Positions 12,689 through 25,620 of a stretch of DNA of 64,000 bases are shown here, piece after piece; the first letter of the stretch is position 1, and the number at the start of each line of letters is the position of its first letter. The notes beneath the pieces are model-generated. The model did no database searches, was not told the origin of the DNA, and saw only the letters and a list, made by a program, of their open reading frames with translations. The stretch is from the NCBI GenBank assembly GCA_964019055.1, contig OZ025208.1:1201501-1265500 (forward strand). The letters run 5' to 3'. Made by a program: the position numbers and the translations under genes. Source of the DNA: Anthopleura xanthogrammica. Its lineage: Eukaryota > Cnidaria > Anthozoa > Actiniaria > Actiniidae.

Positions 12689-13679
12689 CTGTGAAGGTTA
12701 GTGTAAGTAGGAGCAGAGATAATCATACCTCACTATTCATGGGTGTGTACAGCAGTGATAACATTAGGGTGGTGTGTTCAATAGACTTGCATAAGAAACC
12801 ATTCAGACTTCCAGAAAGTAGATCATCAAGCTGGGAAGACTAGGAGTTGAATCATTTCTAGGTGATCTAATCTTGCGTTCAATGATGTTTGGCTAGACTG
12901 ATATACAAGGTTCTATCATAGGATTGTAATTTAATAAGTTTTTTTCACCAGCAAGACGAGACCTCAGTTTCTTCAAAATGTTAAACATTCTCTATGATCT
13001 TTTTAAATAAAATAATCAAATGAAAAAATCAAATTAAAGCAAACTGAAATAGATGAAAAATGCTACATCAATTTTATCATGATCAAATGAAAAGCAAGAA
13101 ATACAGAACCCAATTCAAGATTAAATGCTTGAATGTAAAAGAAAACTATTCTCAAACAAGAAAAATCAACAAACCAATAACAGTCTAAGTAACACATGAT
13201 AGAAATAAACTTTTCTTGTGAATTCCTTGTTTTTTTTCCTCATGAAACTGAGGTCTTAACAAAACCTGTTTTCATTTCAATACACAATTGGAATCAACCG
13301 AATTAGTTCAAATATAAAAAAATTAGCACTGTCAAATCATTTGAAATACAAACCATCATCTGAAAATGAATTAGAAAATATTTCAGCTTCAATGAAATTA
13401 TTTTTGGGGAAATGGGACAAAAAAATTTCCATTTTAAGTTTACACATTCAAAAGGTAAATATGCTCTCAAAAATCAATTTAAAATCAACCAAAGCAACTA
13501 CAAAACAAGTATCACTATGTCAAATCAAACAAAATCAGTTTTGATACATCATACCCATAAACTCTGCCTAAATTTCAAGACGTATCTTTTTGTCAAATCC
13601 AAAAAATTTTAAATTAATATTATTTTTGATATGTCATACCAACAAAGTCTGACTAAATTTCAGTATTTCTGTATTTCTT

Positions 13680-13864
13680 ACCATATTTTTCCAAATATAT
13701 GATGGGGAAACACCCAAAATTAGCTGTGCAGAAATATAACAAAGAAATGTGCAGACAAATACATACAAGCCAAACAAGGCAAATGTGAATGAAAAATGAA
13801 TGAATAGAGGACAACTAGGTGAGCCATCAAAGAATGGCATAGAAACACCATACCTCACATTCAA
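13680..13864 (-). CDS. Candidate hydrophobic exon, unrecognised
   Basis: The minus-strand frame begins MNVRYGVSMPFF and contains two hydrophobic runs before a canonical GTAAGA donor at about 13679. No acceptor with a pyrimidine tract was found upstream. The exon ends in phase 0, which does not fit the next candidate at 12688 (phase 1). AT-rich DNA easily gives hydrophobic shadow ORFs, so this is weak. Confidence 0.2.
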
Positions 13865-14679
13865 GAAACTATTAAACTTGAAGAAAATGAAATATCATAA
13901 CATTGAAGTAAAACCAAGAGTTGTTTTACTATGAATTATTTTGTCCAAAGCACTTGTATTATATGCACAAACTGTCCAAATATTAAACATTTTGAAACCA
14001 ATTACTTGATAATTTAAACATTGGCAGAAAACTGAAAGCTTGTTTTACATTGTGATACATGTTAGTTGCTCCTGATTTGGAAATTCAAATATTGACAGTG
14101 CAAATGTTCATCTTTCACTATTCATGATTTGCCAATTTACTTCTATCATGAAGTTCTCTTGCTGGTGAAAAAAACTGATCTTAGGAAATAAACACAAGAT
14201 AAAAATATAAGAAAAAGATGCAGAGTTCATATCAAACATGTGAAACAGTTAACTAGGAATAAACCGGAGGCTCTTTTCTTTAGCAAATTAAGATAAACTA
14301 ATTTTTTTGTCTTGAAGAAAATATAACAGCCATTAACAGCTCGGTTTCCATTAGTACGAATTTGATTGAGTAGATTCTGTATGACCATCATCATTTTGTG
14401 ATGAGATTTGTCCAAAAATTGAGACAGTTGCCCTTTATTTCATTGCACCTAACTCTCGTAATCCCATATATTTTTGCCTGATATGAAATCTACTCAGTTA
14501 GAATAAGTTTTAAATTCATTGAACAAGTCCCTTTAATATTTAGACATCAATGAACAAATTGTAGGACTAGGCCTTTTTTAGCCAACAGTTATATTTTGGG
14601 ATTTCTCCAAATAGCTCATGACTGTCGGCTGCAAAAGGCACAGTATAAACTAAATCAATCAATTCAACTGAATTAATAA

Positions 14680-14835
14680 TCATAGGTCTGGTAACCTAGG
14701 AGATACTGAATTAATTATAGCTCTGGTAACCTAGGAGATACTGAATAAATTATAGGCCCAATCCCCTAGGAGATACTGAATAAATTATAGGCCCAATCCC
14801 TTAGGAGATACTGAATTAATTATTTATCTAATGAA
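14680..14835. repeat. Short tandem repeat of about 40-50 bp, 3-4 copies
   Basis: The block cctaggagatactgaat followed by aattatag recurs at about 14695, 14732, 14766 and 14801. Spacers between copies vary. Confidence 0.75.
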
Positions 14836-15499
14836 TTAATTAAAGACTTAGTCCATTCTTAGGTCATTATACATAAACTTTCATTCATTCATAAGGACTT
14901 CGGCTTAGTTTTTTCTATTAAATTACATGTTGGTAGTTTCCTTTTCGGGATAGACCATCTCATTTTTCCAAAGTTTAGTAGCCTAGAAACTTCGTTATTT
15001 TAGTCTTCGCAAACCATGCTTGATAATCACACATGCTTTATGGATATCTGAATACTGTCTGAAGTCTATTGATCATACCACCCTAAGATATACATCACTG
15101 TTGTGCAGTAAAACCTATGGGTATTGGGGTGTGGTTATTTTATTTAAGTCTCCTATTTGCACTGATCCTCACAGGACCAAGGCTGGCTTTGCCATCGAGG
15201 TAATCTCATGAGTCTGTAGGGGGTTCAGAGTCTGATATCCCTATTGACAGTGTTCACCATCAGAGCAGCCACCTGGTTGTGGTTTCATAAGATGACTCTT
15301 GTCAGGACAGTAAGTACTGCCTGGTCCTGGTCTACCGGGGTAGTGAGACTTGGTGCTGGTAGGACCTCGGGGAGGTATTTTTTTTGGAATTCGAAAAAGG
15401 GCGTGGAGAGGGTAAAGATGGAATTCATTAAAAAACACAGGAAAACCACAAGTCCAAAAATAAAAAATTTCAATGTATAAGTCATAGAAAGTCATACAA

Positions 15500-15680
15500 A
15501 ATCCCTCCCACTGTACTAAGTAGATTCTCCCTCCCCTACCCCAAGACACTTTCCCTCCCCCCATACAAGTACTTCCCTCCCCCCAGTAGGCTTCAACCCT
15601 CCCCCCCCATATGTCACTTATCCCCTCCCCCCAATTTTTCGCTTATCCCCTCCCCCTATGTGTTGCAACCCCTCCCCCCC
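15500..15680. repeat. C-rich low-complexity tract
   Basis: Repeated ccctcccccc motifs with short spacers such as cttatcccctccccc. A low-complexity sequence that creates GC-rich shadow ORFs on the minus strand. Confidence 0.8.
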
Positions 15681-15682
15681 AT

Positions 15683-16185
15683 ATGAGTTAAACCCAGTTG
15701 TAATTGACCATGTTTTTCCATATTTCTTATATTTTTAACAAGTCATGATTCATAGGGATATAAAGACAATATAGTCCAATCCGATGAAGTTGTTGGAAGT
15801 ATTTCAATTTTAGTTTGAATGTAGATTTCGATTATTTTGGTGAACAGTTTGCCAAAACATCCAATTTTTTTTTATGTTACTTGTATTAGTTAGGTATTCC
15901 AGAGTGATTTTACTTAAAACTTTTTTAAGGGCAACAATAGAGAATTTCAAGGACATTAATTTTGTCGGGAGTGGATTTTTTCTTCAGTTCTAGGCTTGCA
16001 ATGCCATAATGAGAATAGTCACTTCATGTCACTTCACACCAAGAAACATTACATTGACATCATTGCATGTCATACACAAGTACAATGTTAGACGTGTACA
16101 GTGCTTGTTGCCAAATACGGAATTGAACTTAAGTAAAATCACTCTAATTGCTCTGGTCAATTACAACTGGGTTTAACTTTATCTT
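15683..16185. repeat. Foldback element, about 500 bp
   Basis: The left end agttaaacccagttgtaatt (about 15686) is matched by its complement at about 16155-16180. A second inverted pair, agagtgattttacttaa (about 15900) and its complement (about 16130), lies inside. No coding capacity. Confidence 0.7.
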
Positions 16186-16189
16186 TCAA

Positions 16190-18285
16190 AATAAATGATG
16201 GACAACAAATGACTCAAGTGTGTGTGAATGTGGATCATTCGTCTGAGGCATGCTAGCAAAACTTGTTCAGGACATTATTCATAGGGACATGATATTATAA
16301 ATACCCATAAATTATAATCATTAGTGGCAGTGTATGGCAGACATTGAATTTTATAACCAAAGATTTAACAAGTCTGATAGTGTTCTTGCTTCCTCTTCAT
16401 CAGCAATTCATAACAGATTGTTATGTTTCAATTAATCCAGATATCATTTTCCCCACCTGTTCAAATACTTTCTTTCATTCCCATATCATATTATCAATGT
16501 TCATAATGCATCATTGATTCTCCCAACAGTCATAACTTTTAGTCCCAAGTCATTTGCAGCATGCCTCAAACGAATGTAATGATTGGTATGTGTAGTTCAC
16601 CCCTCCCCCTTGTTTTGACATTTTTATTGATTGTATGGAAGTGGTGGGGTGGGGGTTGGGCAGGTAGGAGGGTTTGTTGGCAGGCTTCCATATTTTTAAT
16701 TACTTATCATTATATGATCAATCAATAAGGAAAACAGAGTGATTCCATTCAACCCATTCAACTATGATATTAATCTCAGTCTGACAAGGGATGAAAATCA
16801 TTCAATAATGTCATTTCCATTTGCTTTAGTTTGACTACTAAAACATTTATGTAATGTTGATTGTGTAAGCAGTGAATTTCAAAAGGCAGTCCAGTTTTTT
16901 TAGACAGGTTAAATGGAATCACTCCGAAGTACATCATGAGAATAACCTGAACAGGAATTGAGTAAAAGTAATTCTAAAACATGAGTCTGTTATTGCAGCC
17001 AAAATATTGGTTTTTGTATTGATTTAATTACCAGTGAAGCCTTATTATTATACAGCATTTGGTGTGAATATTTTCAAATCCATATCCAAAGTGGTGGTTA
17101 CATTATAAAAACTCAAAAATAAATGTCCTGAATTTGGATAGTAAGGTGAACCTTTATACCCCTCCCCTGGATCTGTCATAAATGTATTATTAGGTATTAT
17201 CACAGCAATTATTCATGTTCCCACTGACAGATAGCCATTAATTAGTAAAAAGGAAAATTTTTCATGATACCACTAACGCATTAAAAGATGTGTTGATGCA
17301 TTCACCAAAACAAAATAAAAGTCCAAAAATAAATCATTAAGCTAACATCAAGGCAATTAGTATGAAAATTAACGCTCTTAGAAAATAACATTTTCATGAC
17401 TACATCTTAAATCAGGATGGTGTTTATCAAACAATCAATTACTTCAAGTTACTTTTGGGCAGCTCAAACTCTTGTATAACAACAGTGCTTGCTCATTTCA
17501 TGTTGGCATATTAGAAAAGTGACAGTAATTATCAAGGACAATACCCCTATCATTACTCCTTAAAGTCAATATTCTGCTGTCACTTAAAATTCAGAAGAAA
17601 CCTTTCACAGATTTTGATTGGCTTCAGACACTTACCTAATTAACATTGATAATAAACTCTCATGATTTATGAATAAATATAACTACCATTAATCAGAAGG
17701 TCAGTGCAGACTATGGAAAATGGGATTACTAATATCATACCTTAAAACAGTTCATCACAAATTCTCACAATTTAATACCTTTCACTAACTCAATACTAAT
17801 AGAACACATCTCTGTTTCTGTGGTACTAAATACTTAATACTATTTTTGTATAAAATATTACTGCTGAAACAATAGAAAACAATGACAATACTTAAGTGAA
17901 CTATAAATATAAATAGCATTTCAGTGTCCCATCCAAAATGATGTACTTTAGCCAGTTAATCATTGAATAAAATTTGGTATGAACCGGCCATAATTTGGAA
18001 TGTAGTTTCAGCCAGAAGAGACATGTAAGCAGTGGACTTTTTGTAAGCAGTGGTATTTTTGATTTTTATACAAGAAGTGAGAATGGATATACAATCATTT
18101 TAATCAAGCAACACAGCCAGTGATGCACTACACCTGCTTAAATCTTATAGGTTTTGTTCAACCAAATTAAGTGATTAATTAGACAATTGGCCACTGATGA
18201 CACTGATGGGTTCCTATTTATTGATTCCTATTTATTTGTCCTCTGGAAAAAGATCCATTGTGGGAGGAATTAAAGGCAATGGAAG
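16190..18285. other. Gene-poor AT-rich stretch
   Basis: No credible ORF. A weak inverted pair (gagtgattccatt near 16738 and its complement near 16912) may be another small foldback. A G-rich tract sits at about 16635-16675. Confidence 0.4.
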
Positions 18286-18288
18286 AGA

Positions 18289-18640
18289 ACACCACATCCT
18301 TTTAATAAGTATTTATCCTACTTCGTCATGGTCACAATATTATTGCTCTTAAGACTTATAATATATGAATTTACTGTCTGATGGTGCAGTTAGAAAAGTT
18401 AAATGCTACTATAACTATCTGGCGTTGAAAAAATGAGATTATGCTATGCTAATGCACCACACCACAACACCACATCCTTTTGGTAAGTATTTATCCTACT
18501 TCGTCATGGTCAAAATTGCTCTTACCGGTAAGACTTATTATTATATGTGAATTTACAGTCTGATGGTGCAGTTAGAAAAGTTAAAAGCTACTATAACTAT
18601 CTGGCGTTGAAAAAATGAGATAATGCTATGCTAATGCTAT
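18289..18640. repeat. Tandem duplication of about 179 bp
   Basis: Two adjacent copies share caccacatcctttt, tacttcgtcatggtca and atctggcgttgaaaaaatga. The second copy has small indels, including a ccggt insertion. No coding potential. Confidence 0.9.
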
Positions 18641-19009
18641 GGAATGAAACCCCCTGGGTGTATAGTCACAATGACTTGGAATGGAAAAGATGCAGCATAT
18701 TGACAAAAATAGTAAATTTCTCTGCTGCCCTTATCGAGTATCTAAGGAATGAAAACCAATTTGATTATCTTTTATGATTAAACATCTTCTCAGCTTCAAG
18801 GATCCCATTCTAGACTCTCTTAAATCTTCTGTCATTTATGAATTTACTTGTGCAAGATGTGGACTACCTTAGTTTTATCACTTAGTTAACTTCTTTTATT
18901 TCTAATTAGTCATATAGTAACATCAATCATAGTATAATATTACCTGTCAATCAATTTCACTATATATAGTATTTGTAATGAACTGTATATTCATTGTTTT
19001 GAGAATGGC

Positions 19010-19305
19010 ATAAGCAATGCCAAAACATGCCAAGATTATTCTGTCCTTTTACAAGGGTAGCACTTAACAGCCAGTGGCTAACAAACCTGTGGCCCTTGTT
19101 CCATGATTGAATTAGAATTTTGAAGTTGATTTTTGTGGAGGGAGGAAAACTGGAGAACCTGGAGAAAAACCCTTGAAGCATAGGAGAGAACCAACTAAAA
19201 ACTCTACTCACATATAACACCGAGCCCAGTGGGACTCAAACTCAGGTCACCTTGGTGAGAGGTGAGTGCTCTCACTGCTATGCCACCCGGGCTATCATTA
19301 AAACT
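19010..19305 (-). mobile_element. tRNA-derived SINE, minus strand
   Basis: Read on the minus strand, the head (about 19300-19230) is tRNA-like: GGTGGCATAGCAGTGAG resembles a pol III A box and GAGTTTGAGTCCC a B box. It is followed by a body containing TTGGTTCTCTCC and GGTTTTTCTCCAGGTTCTCC. The same body occurs at about 27535, 58450 and 60950, which shows a dispersed family. Confidence 0.75.
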
Positions 19306-19309
19306 ATTA

Positions 19310-21890
19310 TTCACATAATTGTCTTAAAGTTATTTTATCTCTTGTGTTCTTACGATCTTTTGTTCAGTCATTTCATTTCAACATGGGATAAGTTGGTCTT
19401 ATTAAAAATGCTTTGTAGCAATTTTTAATCAACAGAATATGTAAAAAACAAACAACAGTCAAGAGGTTAATAAATTATGTATAGTATAGGAGAGCTATTA
19501 TAGATATGCAACAAATAATAGAGGCAAGCATTAAATGCACAACACATAACCAGCACGTTAATAACAGAAATGCATGATCTTAATTGCACAGTAAAATCAT
19601 TTGAGCTGATGGTCTGTGCTTTTTAACCTCTTGCACCCTTAAAATAAGTTTCTTGTCAGAGTTACATTCTTGTCTAGATAGTGCAATGCAGTACTAGGGA
19701 TAACATTATAGGTAGGCATTCTGAAACACTGATCTGAGAGGTCATGGCTAATATTTTTTACAAAGTCTAATAGACTAAGTGTTGACAGTAGATATTGCTA
19801 GTTGGTGGATTATTTCACAAACATTTGTGCTAAAAAGACCCACAATACATGTTTCAGTATGCTTTGAAGATTACCATCCCATCTGTGGTTGGTATTGCAC
19901 ATCGTAATTGTTCACATTATGCCCAACTGTCATATACTAACAACTGTCTACAGTGAAATACTTACCTCTGGTGTACTTCTAGATTCAATCAATACAGGAT
20001 ACAGGTGAGTAATTGATACATGTAGGATATCATCACAAGATAGCAGATAGCTAGGTATTAGTCAATGCTGTCATAGATACTGAATCCTATTCATCCCTGT
20101 CTTACTGAATTTATCTAGTATCAATGCAATCGGTAGTTAAATCTGAGAAAAACACAATTTCATACTTGAACTGAAGCAAGGAAAAGCACAATTATCTTAT
20201 TCAAAATACTGGTCAGTTTAATAGCAATGCAAACATAGCCAATATCAGCTAACTCATAGATAAAATAAATACAGGGTGAGTTGTTCATATTTGATAGCCT
20301 TATGCGCATCCTGGTACAAAGACCAGTGGGTAAGTAAAGAGTTGAGTTGTTGATATAATAATGGGGGGGGGGGGGGGGGGGTAGAAGGATGCAATAGCAA
20401 ATGCCTGTTACCATGATATAGACTCTAGCTTTCACTACCATTGGTTTCAAATTTATTCAAATTTTATTGTTCAATGAAAAGGATTAATGAAAAAATATAG
20501 ATCATCTTTCTTTAAAAAGTATATAGTCAAAAAAAAAGAAAAACTCAAGCAAGACAATTTAGCAAACAAGTTAACATATTTAAAACTTCAAGTTAGAATT
20601 GACTAAGAAAGAAAAAATGATTTGGGTTATAAACCAGTCATTGCCTGATGCACAAACTCTAGCTACTTAAATTAACCATGCAAGATGAACAATGAAAACT
20701 GCTGCCATGTTGGACAGTGAGACACATCTCACTTAAGAGATTATCTTACTATGCTAAATCTCAAATCTTTATTGTGAATTTTTAGTATTAACACAAATAT
20801 TTTTAGTTGTTTTGAATGGTTTAATAAAGGTTTAAACGACTAACGAATAATGCTGTTTACTTCTCAATGAACTGCCGTCTGTTAACAATGTTTCCCATGC
20901 AATTCAATGCATAGGTACATGTATTTCTCTTGTAATGGACAACAAGTTGGTAATGAAGAGAGAAATAATTTCCTATAAGGATGAGAGGAACTAGGGAGAG
21001 TTATGTAAATTAGGAGTTTATATGCTGTGACACTCTAGAGTTAGATCAGTGGGATCCTTGCTTTTGGTGAAGAGAAGCAAAGTAGAAATCAATCAAAAGC
21101 TCATCACTAAAAGATTCTGTAATATCACAGTCTAGTGGCAGCAATAGAGATTAAACAACACATTGCTCTAAAAGCACAGAAAGAGTGACTGTGATAGTAA
21201 AATTGTAGAGCATGAAAAAAAGTCTTATTATTTAGACACTAAAAGAAATTATCACCCATAAAACCAGGGTATTTTTTGATATAAAGACTACAGAGATATT
21301 GGAAAGAGGGGCTAAATGACCATACTACAGTGTACTCATATCAATAGATTATTATGTATCTCACTTCATTCAGCTGAAATATAGTATTGAAGATTTATAA
21401 CTATGTATAGTTCAGTCCATTTCGTTGTCAGTAAGGATTGTGGATCTTCTTTGTATTATTAACAAATGCTATACTTTTGGCAACACTCTCAACTTGTTTT
21501 TCTTTAAGATAGTTTTCACTGCAAGTAGGCTTCCACACTCTTTTTTTTCCTTCTTCTTAATTCATGCCATAACACAGCCTTGCCTCTTCATTTTTTCACC
21601 AGCATTTTATACCATCATGACCTCTCTGTGACATGAAATGACTTAAACAGTGAAAGCAACTTCCTTTTAGACAGTTAATAAGGCACGCCCAAGGGGTTGG
21701 TTACCCAAGCTTGTGTTGATCCCTAAAAACTGAGGTTGTTACTGGCACTGTATAAAAGAGTCAAGATGGAATCTGGTCATACAATTATCCCATAACTGAT
21801 TTGATACATCTATTACTATACATACTCTTTTGGAATATTTGCTAGCTTCTGCATGTCTTTCCATCTGGAACTAAAATGGCTTCTGCTTTA
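19310..21890. other. Gene-poor stretch
   Basis: No supported gene. It holds a 20-base G run at about 20363 and, at 19860-20062, an inverted copy of a segment at about 26535-26700. ORFs are short and AT-derived. Confidence 0.4.
19860..20062. repeat. Dispersed repeat copy, inverted mate near 26.6 kb
   Basis: Shares, in reverse orientation, blocks such as tattgattgaatctagaagt and caccagaggtaagta with about 26535-26700. The junction at AGAG then GTAAGT looks like a splice donor in both copies, but no long frame accompanies it. Confidence 0.7.
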
Positions 21891-21899
21891 TGATTCCTG

Positions 21900-22450
21900 T
21901 GATCACTGCGGAGCATCATTGTCTTGTTCTGTATGTTGTACAATGTTCAGTAGTGAGCTGCATCAGGTCCATCATATTTGGATGATTCTAATATACCTTA
22001 CACATTCCTGTCTTGTTCTGTATCTTGTACAATGTTCAAGAGTGAGTTGCATCAGGTCCATCATATTTGGATAATTTTAATAAACTTGACACATTCCTGT
22101 CTTGTTCTGTATCTTGTACAATGTTCAGTAGTGAGTTGCATCACATCCATCATATTTGGATAATTTTAATATACTTGACACATTCCTGTCTTGTTCTGTA
22201 TCTCGTACAATATTCAGTAGTGAGTTGCATCAGATCCATCATATTTGGATGATTCTAATATACATGACATATTCCTGTCTTGTTCTGTATCTTGTACAAT
22301 GTTCAATAGTGAGTTGCATCAGGTCCATCATATTTGGATTATTCTAATATACATGACACATTCCTGTCTTGTTCTGTATCTTGCACAACGTTCAGTAGTG
22401 AGTTGCATCAGGTCCATCATATTTAGATGATTCTAATATACTTGACACAT
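21900..22450. repeat. 89-bp minisatellite, about 6 copies
   Basis: Units carry cattcctgtcttgttctgta and gcatcaggtccatcatattt. Successive units are spaced exactly 89 bp, so overlapping ~61-residue ORFs recur at that interval; none is a gene. Confidence 0.95.
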
Positions 22451-22849
22451 GCTGAAGATGCTTTACAGATTGATGTATTGTTTTTTTGTACAGTCTGATA
22501 TTCACTGCTATTGACAGAGTTGTGTTGAGGATATTGATAATTCATCATGTTTTTCATGTGTTACTTTCTTTTTCTGCACTCTGTAATCTTCAATAGCTAA
22601 TGATATCAAGTACACTATTTCTGTGTGATGATTGGCTTCATTATCCATACCTCAGGGTATATTTTGATGTATGAAAGTTTATTTTTTAGTTAATCATCAT
22701 CTTTGCTACATCAGGTTCGAGTACATTAGTATGGTCATTTAGAGAAAATATTTAGAAATTGGCATATTTTTAAATTAAAATTAAAAGTTAGATTGCATTC
22801 AAAATTTATGAAATACATTTTATAAGTATTATACAATATTGTGATGCAG

Positions 22850-23325
22850 TCATTAACAACTTCCAATGTCCAACACTACAGGTACTACAATTACATCAGT
22901 CCAACCATAACCAGTCTCGTATACAGTACATCATTAACATCATCCAATGTATAACACTACAGGTACCACAATCACATCAGTCCAACCATAACCAGTCTTG
23001 TATACAGTACATCATTAACATCCTCAAATGTCCAACACTACAGGTACTACAATCACATCAGTCCAACCATAACCAGTCTTGTATACAGTACATCATTAAC
23101 ATCATCCAATGTCCAACACTACAGGTACTACAATCACATCAGTCCAACCATAACCAGTCTTGTATACAGTACATCATTAACATCATCCAATGTCCAACAC
23201 TACAGGTACCACAATCACATCAGTTCAACCATAACCAGTCTTGTATACAGTACATCATTAACATCATCCAATGTATAACACTACAGGTACCACAATCACA
23301 TCAGTCCAACCATAACCAGAAGACT
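22850..23325. repeat. 81-bp minisatellite, about 6 copies
   Basis: Each unit contains acatcattaacatcatccaa, aacactacaggtac and ccaaccataaccag. Units are spaced about 81 bp with a few substitutions. Confidence 0.93.
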
Positions 23326-24520
23326 TTTTAGTCGTCCTTGTCATCTTTAGAAGCCTCTTTAGTCATCCTTGTCAGCTTTAGAAGACTCTTTAGTCGTCCT
23401 TGTCATCTTTAGAAGCCTCTTTAGCCATCCTTGTCAGCTTTATAAGACTCTTTAGTCATCCTTGTCAGCTTTAGAAGACTCTTTAGTCGTCCTTGTCAGC
23501 TTTAGAAGACTCTTTAGTGGTCCTTGTCAGCTTTAGAAGACTCTTTAGTCGTCCTTGTCAGCTTTAGAAGACTCTTTAGTCATCCTTGTCAGCTTTAGAA
23601 GACTCTTTAGTCATCCTTGTCAGCTTTGGAAGACTCCTTAGTTGTCCTTGTCAGCTTTAGAAGACTTTTTATTCGTCCTTGTCAGCTTTAGAAGCCTCTT
23701 TAGTCATCCTTGTCAGCTTTAGAAGACTCTTTAGTTGTCCTTGTCAGCTTTAGAAGACTCTTTAGTCATCCTTGTCAGCTTTAGAAGACTCTTTAGTTGT
23801 CCTTGTCAGCTTTAGAAGACTCTTTAGTCATCCTTGTCAGCTTTAGAAGACTCTTTAGTCATCCTTGTCAGCTTTATAAGACTCTTTAGTCGTCCTTGTC
23901 AGCTTTAGAAGACTCTTTAGTCATCCTTGTCAGCTTTAGAAGCCTCTTTAGTCATCCTTGTCAGCTTTAGAAGACTCTTTAGTTGTCCTTGTCAGCTTTA
24001 GAAGACTCTTTAGTCATCCTTGTCAGCTTTAGAAGACTCTTTAGTCATCCTTGTCAGCTTTAGAAGACTCTTTAGTCATCCTTGTCAGCTTTAGAAGACT
24101 CTTTAGTCATCCTTGTCAGCTTTAGAAGACTCTTTAGTCATCCTTGTCAGCTTTATAAGACTCTATAGTCATCCTTGTCAGCTTTAGAAGACTCTTTAGT
24201 CATCCTTGTCAGCTTTAGAAGACTCTTTAGTCGTCCTTGTCAGCTTTAGAAGACTCTTTAGTCATCCTTGTCAGCTTTAGAAGACTCTTTAGTTGTCCTT
24301 GTCAGCTTTAGAAGACTCTTTAGTCATCCTTGTCAGCTTTAGAAGCCTCTTTAGTCATCCTTGTCAGCTTTAGAAGACTCTTTAGTTGTCCTTGTCAGCT
24401 TTAGAAGACTCTTTAGTCGTCCTTGTCAGCTTTAGAAGACTCTTTAGTCATCCTTGTCAGCTTTAGAAGACTCTTTAGTCGTCCTTGTCAGCTTTAGAAG
24501 ACTCTTTAGTCGTCCTAATG
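23318..24520. repeat. 31-bp minisatellite, about 39 copies
   Basis: The unit is agaagactctttagtcatcc plus ttgtcagcttt, with recurring tcgtcc and ttgtcc variants. The array is 1.2 kb long and directly abuts the 81-bp array. The variants recur in blocks, which suggests multi-unit duplications. Confidence 0.96.
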
Positions 24521-24524
24521 TCAT

Positions 24525-25620
24525 CTCTCAGTGGCTCAACCAAACATTCCACATTCCAACTCATTGGCATCTACCAGAGCTTCTGGTTCTTCTGTGTTGT
24601 CACTGATAATGCTATTGGCAGTTCAGGCAGGAGCATTGTAAGCCACAATGGCAGCTGTACTGGCCTCAACTGTGGTGAATTTCACATCTTCCGTGGCAAT
24701 TCCAGCTGCTTCTGGCATTGTGGCCCAGCTGGATCTCCAACTGCATGCTACAAGTTTTGATTTGCCTGGTGGTCTCATGCATGGGAGTTCTTTCTTCTTT
24801 TCCCACAGCAACTCAAGGTAGTTCCATTGAACCTTCCTTTGTAAACAGATTTAAATCTTTGGCTTTGGATCCCATGATTTCCACCACTCTGCACCTGATG
24901 ACCTTCATCACTAGCTCTGGCCTTTTGGGCAGCACTTCACTAGCCATGCTTGACTAACGACTTGTCGTGTGACCTGGTTTTCCCCCAATCCTTCATAAAC
25001 TGGTACAGCAAATTATTGATTTATTTTGGAGTCTCCATCATAATGTTTAATTCTCTCCCCTTGTAGATTAGCTATCAGTAATATTTGTAACTTGAGAGCA
25101 TCGTAATTTGATCTCATTGCATCAGAGTATCCCTTGTGCTTGATAGTGCTCACACTGTTGTTTTGTATTGTTTTCTCTGTAGTCCTTAAAGTGCTATAAT
25201 CGTTAGATTCAAAGTAGTAGTCCTGGAAGGTCATAGAGGCAAATGGATTGATTATGCTGTCCTGGACGTAGGTATTCCACAAGACCAACTTGCCATTGAT
25301 CCTGACATGGGTCCCACCACAAGTTCTAATGACATGGCCCAAGAGCAAATGCTAGTACCACGTTCAACTGACCATATACTTGTAGCATTGAGGACTGCAA
25401 AAGCTGGGAATGAGTGGCTCCAAAAAGAATCTGAGCTCCGGGAGCTTGAAAAAGAATTGGCGGAATTACAATGCCTCTCTAAAGAAAGGTCTTGAGGAGC
25501 ACCCTCCCCTGCCACATCACCAAAGAGAGTAAACATTAAAGTGAACAATGTATTCTCAGCCCCAGACACTTCATCACAAGTGGAAGAGAAGGTCCACGGT
25601 TTGGATAAAAACATATAATA
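24525..25620. pseudogene. Decayed protein-coding fragment(s), family unknown
   Basis: Base composition rises to a coding-like level between the minisatellite and 25.6 kb. On the plus strand about 25265-25492 reads as a charged, coiled-coil-like peptide (for example ELRELEKELAELQ). It reaches a TGA and stays open in the same frame to about 25617, as expected for a frame interrupted by one stop. On the minus strand 25013-25250 also reads as a plausible peptide. I suspect a degenerate retroelement or host-gene remnant, but no diagnostic motif (zinc knuckle, RT, integrase) is visible. Confidence 0.3.

Noticed and set aside
15241..15485. GC-rich minus-strand ORF ending in GGCSDGEHCQ and a plus-strand ORF over the same DNA
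   Set aside because: Looked protein-like, but no acceptor or donor borders and no recognisable family; opened by C-rich low-complexity DNA.
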